A stretch of DNA of 64,000 nucleotides from assembly GCA_963775245.1 (NCBI GenBank), contig CAVZID010000040.1, positions 124,001 to 188,000 on the forward strand, in the 5' to 3' direction. How positions within the stretch are numbered: the first letter of the stretch is position 1; each line of letters begins with the position of its first letter. Positions 60,190 through 64,000 of the stretch are shown one piece after another. The position numbers and the translations under genes are program-made. The stretch is from CAVSWT01 sp963775245. Lineage in GTDB: Bacteria; Bacteroidota; Ignavibacteria; Ignavibacteriales; Ignavibacteriaceae. The notes under the pieces are model-generated. The model saw only the letters and a list, made by a program, of their open reading frames with translations, did not search any database and was not told where the DNA came from.

Positions 60190-61008
60190 ATGAATAATCA
60201 AATACAAAACTCATTTCATTATTTTTTGGGGTTAAAAGTATCTGATGATGTTTTAGCAACAATTATAATTACAATTTCTATATTTTTAATTGGCGGCATA
60301 ATAAAATTTATATATAATAGCATTAAAAATTGGAATAAGAAAAATACAACTAAAAAATTAATTACTACTTCCATAAATTCAATGGAAACAAGGATTACAA
60401 AACAAATTGAATATTTAGATGAATTTATTGAATTATTGAAAAATAAAAATTTAAAGAGTTTGAAATTTTCTTATTCATACCCGTTTCAATTAAGAGTATT
60501 AAAAACTATTCCATATATTGATTTATTCTCAATTTATAAAAATGAAGATAAAATATTCTCTGAGTTTATAACAAATGTTTTTCGTATTGATTCAATATAT
60601 AAGGAACTTAAATCGCTTTTTACGGATGCTTTTAAAACATTAAAAAAAATAGAAAAAGATTGGTATGATTTAATTATGATATTCAATTCAAAGTATGATT
60701 ATATAAGGATAGAATCAGATAATAATGATGAGTTTATAAAATCCATTAGGACTATTTATTTAGAGTGGATAGAAAATATTGATACTAAAGATTTAACCAA
60801 AGCTTTAGAGTTTAATAAAAAAATGTATAATGCCTGTCGGGCATACAATTCTGATAAAAGAGCTATAAAGCTTATCCATATAACAAATGATATAATGAAT
60901 GCGATAAGAAATTATCAAAGCAAAACTATTAATTATTCAGATGATTTTAAGTATTATAAGGAAAATTTAGATGAGGTATATAATAATCTAAAAAACACAA
61001 TTATATAG
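60190..61008 (+). CDS. Hypothetical single-pass membrane protein
   Basis: A 272-residue protein with one N-terminal membrane helix (about residues 23-45, LATIIITISIFLIGGIIKFIY), a basic stretch after it (NWNKKNTTKK) and a mostly helical Lys/Glu-rich cytoplasmic part with possible coiled coil. No domain or motif is recognised. Very low GC and location next to tRNA fragments, a nuclease and a decayed XRE gene suggest an accessory region. A RBS-like AAAGGTG precedes the ATG by 5 nt. Confidence 0.7.
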   Translation: MNNQIQNSFHYFLGLKVSDDVLATIIITISIFLIGGIIKFIYNSIKNWNKKNTTKKLITTSINSMETRITKQIEYLDEFIELLKNKNLKSLKFSYSYPFQLRVLKTIPYIDLFSIYKNEDKIFSEFITNVFRIDSIYKELKSLFTDAFKTLKKIEKDWYDLIMIFNSKYDYIRIESDNNDEFIKSIRTIYLEWIENIDTKDLTKALEFNKKMYNACRAYNSDKRAIKLIHITNDIMNAIRNYQSKTINYSDDFKYYKENLDEVYNNLKNTII

Positions 61009-61319
61009 AAACGGTCTGCTTAACCGTTAATTTTATTTTAAGAATCCTAAGTTTTATTGTTGTTCAATTGGATATAAGAAATTGCAGTGTAAATAATAGT
61101 TCTTTTTATGATTTACTGTTTATATACTATTTTATAAATAAAAGTTTAAATAGTTAATACGGTTAAATTCTTAATAATATCTAAACCATTTAAACTGTTT
61201 TAACCATATATAGTATTTTTATATTATTTCATTTATTATTAATCATGATGTCACCAAATTTTTATTCAATTAATTATCCACCAAGCAATTCCAATTAAAA
61301 CAATATACAAAACAAATCA
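61009..61319. other. AT-rich intergenic region
   Basis: A 311-bp spacer, very AT-rich with repeated TTTAAAC/TTAAACCG-like words around 61120-61210. No gene, tRNA or strong hairpin is seen. Confidence 0.35.
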
Positions 61320-61487
61320 ATGCTTATAAAGTTGAGGACTGAACAGCGGATTAGCCAGGAAGAATTAGCTTTTCGTTCTGGACTTCATAGGACATATATT
61401 AGTTCTGTTGAAAGATGCAAAGAAATATTTCTATAGATGTATATAAAAGATACCAAGGCGTTTGATATTAAATTAAATATTTATTAA
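61320..61487 (+). pseudogene. XRE-type HTH regulator remnant
   Basis: ATG at 61320 opens a 38-codon frame, KLRTEQRISQEELAFRSGLH then RTYISSVERCK, a clear HTH_3/XRE domain of the kind found in restriction-controller proteins. A one-base shift near 61418 continues as RNISIDVY, and a second near 61441 as IKDTKAFDIKLNIY before a stop at 61487, matching the usual end of the domain. Normal family members are about 70 residues, so the coding content is complete but frameshifted twice. Confidence 0.7.
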
Positions 61488-61695
61488 AGTTTGAAAAATA
61501 ATAAATGAAAGATTCATTTTAATCTTCATAAGTTCGAATGGGTGAATGGAGTTTTCATTAAATAATTACTTTAAATTTATTTTATCTATAATAATACCCA
61601 CATGAAATATTTATTCAAAATTGCTTTTACTTAAAAAAATATAAATATTTGTTACGTTCTAAATTAATAAGTCAAAACCAAAAAAGGATAAAGTA

Positions 61696-61890
61696 ATGAA
61701 ATATCAATTTGGCAATAGTAGTTCTGAAGACAGCGGGGACTTTAATGACGAACGAGCTGTGAATGAAGGTGAAGATAAACATGATTTTTATATTGAAAAT
61801 GCTAAAGAAGATGAAGAGGGTAATCTAGAGGAAGAAGATGAATTTTGGCAAAGAATGGAAGACGAGGAAGATGAAAGAAATAAAAAATGA
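61696..61890 (+). CDS. Highly acidic small hypothetical protein
   Basis: A 64-residue ORF with about 26 Asp/Glu (runs such as KEDEEGNLEEEDEF and RMEDEEDE) and few hydrophobics, so it is probably disordered. A good AAAAAAGGATAAAGT ribosome site precedes the ATG. No family is recognised. A DNA-mimic or chaperone-like role is possible for such acidity but is speculation. Confidence 0.55.
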   Translation: MKYQFGNSSSEDSGDFNDERAVNEGEDKHDFYIENAKEDEEGNLEEEDEFWQRMEDEEDERNKK

Positions 61891-62232
61891 AATCCTTATA
61901 AATTTTTAATTTGGCTTTATAAATATCAAAGCAATTCTATGTAATAATCTTACTTGAATCATAACATATTATTTTTTTTCTTCTTAACTTTCCAATATAC
62001 AAGCGGTCTCTTAAATACACTTTAGTCTAGTAATATCACGACTTGGTTTAGTTAATAAATTCCTTTTCTGAATAAAAATAGTAATCTTCAATATACGATA
62101 GTGATTATATTTTTGATTATAGCAATTTAGTTTTCTTAAGAATTATCAAAATTTTACATCATTAAACATTTCATGTTTAAAACTTAAAAGTCCTTAAAGA
62201 CATTTAATTTTTAAAGGTTTATTAAAAATTTG
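61891..62232. other. AT-rich intergenic region
   Basis: A 342-bp spacer between the acidic ORF and the tRNA-Ser 3' end. Nothing beyond AT-rich sequence is recognised. Confidence 0.35.
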
Positions 62233-62319
62233 CGGAGAGTCAGGGATTCGAACCCCGGAAGGACTTGCATCCTTAACGGTTTTCAAGACCGCCGCATTCA
62301 ACCACTCTGCCAACTCTCC
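62233..62319 (-). tRNA. tRNA-Ser (anticodon UGA)
   Basis: The minus strand folds into a class II tRNA of 87 nt. Acceptor is GGAGAGT/ACTCTCC, D arm contains GAGTGGTTGAA, and anticodon arm GCGGT-CTTGAAA-ACCGT has TGA at 62285-62283. A long variable arm (AAGGA...TCCTT) and T arm CGGGG-TTCGAAT-CCCTG follow, with discriminator G. The 3' CCA is not encoded. It is the only complete copy among four related sequences. Confidence 0.95.
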
Positions 62320-62358
62320 AAAATTATTTTATCCCCCACTTACATCCTTAACGGTTTT

Positions 62359-62380
62359 ACCCAAAGAGAGCGCCATGCGA
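62359..62380. repeat. Double-hairpin unit in anticodon loop of copy B
   Basis: 22 bp: ACCC-AAA-GAGA followed by GCGC-CAT-GCGA. It aligns with the unit at 59532-59553 and occupies the identical position, but both stems carry substitutions, so it is decaying. Confidence 0.8.
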
Positions 62381-62396
62381 CAAGACCGCCGCATTC

Positions 62397-62418
62397 TCAC
62401 ATAGTGATGGCAATGCCA
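62397..62418. repeat. Double-hairpin unit in D loop of copy B
   Basis: 22 bp: TCAC-ATA-GTGA followed by TGGC-AAT-GCCA, both stems perfect. It lies between GGTT and GAAT of the D loop. Confidence 0.85.
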
Positions 62419-62653
62419 AACCACTCTGCCATCTCTCCGGTTAAAATTCATATCAAAATTTAGGTTACAAATATAATAATGTTTCTCAAATCACCCAAAA
62501 CGAATAGGCTAAATTAAATGGAAAGCTTTTTTCCATTTTTAATTAAATTTAGTTAAAAATTGATAACAAAAAAATAATGTATGAGTAAGTGATTTTATCA
62601 CATATAATCATAATTTTAGCTATGTAATTATTTCTCAACAATACTGAAAGCCA

Positions 62654-63422
62654 ATGGAAAATTTATCAGAATTTAAAGACTTCGCAAAACACCTTTCAAA
62701 TCTAAGCGGCGAAATTATCAAGAGTTATTTTAGAAAACAAATATCTATTGATTCCAAACATGACTCTACCCCGGTTACAGTAGCAGACAAAAAAGCAGAA
62801 GATTTAATGCGAAATGAAATAATGAAGCAGTATCCTGAACATGGGATTTTGGGTGAAGAATTTGGAATACATAATAATGATGCAGAATTCCAGTGGGTTT
62901 TAGATCCTATTGACGGAACAAAGAGCTTTATATGCGGCAGCGTTACGTTTGGAACATTAATAGCATTAGTAAAAAATGGCCAACCGGTTCTCGGTGTAAT
63001 TAATCAACCTATATTAAATGAGTTTTTGATCGGAGATAATAAATCCGCTATCTTGAATGGTGATAAAGTCAATGTAAAAGAAAATGATCAGTTTATCTGA
63101 ATCTGTTTTGCTAACCACTGATCATTTGAACATAGAAAAATACCAGGACATAAATAAATTTGATCAGCTAATAAGAAAAGTAAAGCTGTATAGGAATTGG
63201 GGAGATTGTTACGGCTACTATCTTGTCGCCACTGGTTTTGCAGATACTATGATTGATCCTCAAATGTCCGTCTGGGATAAGATGGCATTAATTCCGGTTA
63301 TTAAAGGTGCAGGTGGAATAATAACAGATTATCATGGAAATGATGCGCTTAAAGGGGATAGCATAGTTGCTTCAACTCCCCAAATACATAATGAAGTAAT
63401 TAAAATTCTAAATAATAATTGA
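62654..63422 (+). pseudogene. HisN-type histidinol-phosphatase / inositol-monophosphatase family, one frameshift
   Basis: Two overlapping frames (62654-63100 and to 63422) form one protein of about 255 residues, joined by a one-base change near 63092 (KENDQ then SLSESVLLTTDH). Metal-binding motifs of the IMPase superfamily are present: GEEFG, LDPIDGTKSF (about residue 88) and SVWDKMALIPVIKGAGG. RNWGDCYGYYLVATGFAD matches the HisN histidinol-phosphatase branch better than true inositol monophosphatases. It would dephosphorylate histidinol phosphate in histidine synthesis. No other his genes are in the window, so the assignment rests on motifs alone. Confidence 0.82.
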
Positions 63423-63423
63423 T

Positions 63424-64000
63424 TTAACTTTTTATCAATACAAAAGCTAAAATTATAATCGAAGTAAAAATTATTGCGTACAGTTTTGATTTTTTAGATT
63501 TAAAAATTAAAAAAACAGCAACAGACCATATTGCTAAAATTATTAGAGGTTTAATTTCATAAAGCTGGGTAATTGTTGGCACACTATGATTGATTGCATT
63601 AAGTTCATAGGTTTTTCTAAACGGCGTAATTACAATTGCACTTGAACAAAAGAAGAAGAAGAAAGCAATCAAAGATAACTTTTTTAGTTTTTGGCTTATC
63701 ATTAAAATATTCTAATCCCGTTCTAGTGCTTAAAAGCAGCCCAAATAAAATAAAGAAAATATCGAGATTCATTATTGTAGTAGGAACTTTACCTAAAAAT
63801 TTTATAGTTACAATTCTATTTCCTGGTATTCTATATTCTTTATCTTTATAAAATACTTTGATAAAATATTCTGATTCTTTTTCAGGTGCTAAATGAGGCA
63901 GGCTTGCTTCTAATATTTTGGGAGCAGATGTCATTTTAATTTCATTCCATGGTGATTTAGAATTTTTTTCTTTCCAATATAGGATTCCTTTTAAGCCTTC
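63424..64000 (-). pseudogene. Hypothetical membrane protein, N-terminus beyond window, one frameshift
   Basis: The minus-strand frame is open to the right edge (LKGILYWKEKNSKSPWNEIK just upstream of an internal ATG at 63934). It contains a soluble beta-rich part (FIKVFYKDKEYRIPGNRIV) and a membrane helix (MNLDIFFILFGLLLST), then shifts near 63695 into the frame SLIAFFFFFCSSAIVITPF, ending with two more helices and a stop at 63424. It is therefore a membrane protein with at least four helices whose start is missing. No family is recognised. Confidence 0.6.

Larger units (their letters stand above)
62333..62438 (-). pseudogene. tRNA-Ser copy B, interrupted by two double-hairpin units
   Basis: It lies 14 bp from the intact tRNA-Ser on the same strand. 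It has the 5' acceptor (GGAGAGA), D arm, anticodon arm and variable-arm start, but lacks the T arm and 3' acceptor. Units of 22 bp sit in the D loop (62397-62418) and the anticodon loop (62359-62380). Its 5' acceptor would pair with the TCTCTCC of copies A and C, so these three descend from a second serine tRNA. Confidence 0.85.

Noticed and set aside
59435..62438. The repeated hairpins as a CRISPR array
   Set aside because: Units are not regularly spaced, are not identical, have no spacers, and lie inside tRNA sequence; no cas gene is present.
62230..62463. A 77-codon plus-strand reading frame over the tRNA region
   Set aside because: It is the reverse strand of the tRNA-Ser gene and copy B; it has no protein-like features.

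Overview
The window looks like a chromosomal segment from an AT-rich, Gram-negative member of the Ignavibacteriota or a close Bacteroidota/Chlorobi-group relative. The evidence is two secreted proteins ending in type IX secretion sorting domains of the NYPNPFNPST kind, many MacB/FtsX-type permeases of the Bacteroidetes style, and several sigma-54 two-component systems. No phage, plasmid or CRISPR locus was seen. Many genes carry one-base frameshifts in short homopolymers. These look mostly like uncorrected sequencing errors, because the reading continues perfectly in another frame.

Region 1 (1-9.2 kb) is housekeeping and miscellaneous: an edge-truncated membrane protein, a cupin, a secreted GH92 mannosidase, a band-7/SPFH protein, a Ycf46-like AAA ATPase, DinB-like and DUF1697 proteins, and a frameshifted DUF116 gene. 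Region 2 (9.3-26.7 kb) is a carbohydrate locus. A membrane-anchored solute-binding protein, an atypical histidine kinase and a sigma-54 response regulator form a probable sugar sensor. They are followed by a PA14-containing GH31 (alpha-xylosidase-like), a GH2 beta-galactosidase-like lipoprotein, a T9SS-secreted clan GH-A glycosidase (arabinofuranosidase-like), a sodium/solute symporter and a GH94 phosphorylase. Together they fit stepwise removal of xylose, galactose and arabinose from xyloglucan-type oligosaccharides, uptake, and phosphorolysis of the glucan core.

Region 3 (26.8-59.3 kb) starts with a minus-strand NtrC/NtrY-type pair and a DUF1016 nuclease. Divergent from them are an HlyD adaptor, two MacB-type ATPases and eight tandem FtsX-type permeases, interspersed with a CotH-like T9SS protein, a PQQ propeller/GATase-like fusion, an alpha/beta hydrolase and small ORFs. 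Two points in this cluster carry the same regulatory layout: four GTNC-type tetramers (one of them GAAC) exactly 10 bp apart, followed by a near-identical sigma-54-type promoter.

Region 4 (59.3-64 kb) has one intact tRNA-Ser(UGA), three broken tRNA-Ser copies, a GIY-YIG endonuclease wedged between two of them, a hypothetical membrane protein, a decayed XRE regulator, an acidic small ORF, a HisN-like phosphatase and an edge-truncated membrane protein.

The most unusual content is two nested layers of small mobile repeats. Layer one is a family of inverted-repeat elements (MITE/REP-like). One copy carries a DUF559 Vsr-like nuclease and sits in frame inside the GH94 gene. Other copies lie at gene ends in the ABC cluster, where one supplies a ribosome-binding site and another a stop codon. 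Layer two is a 22-bp double-hairpin element: two adjacent 11-bp units, each a 4-bp stem with a 3-nt loop. Its sequence varies between copies while pairing is kept. It is inserted in the D, anticodon and T loops of tRNA-Ser copies and in hairpin loops of the layer-one elements.
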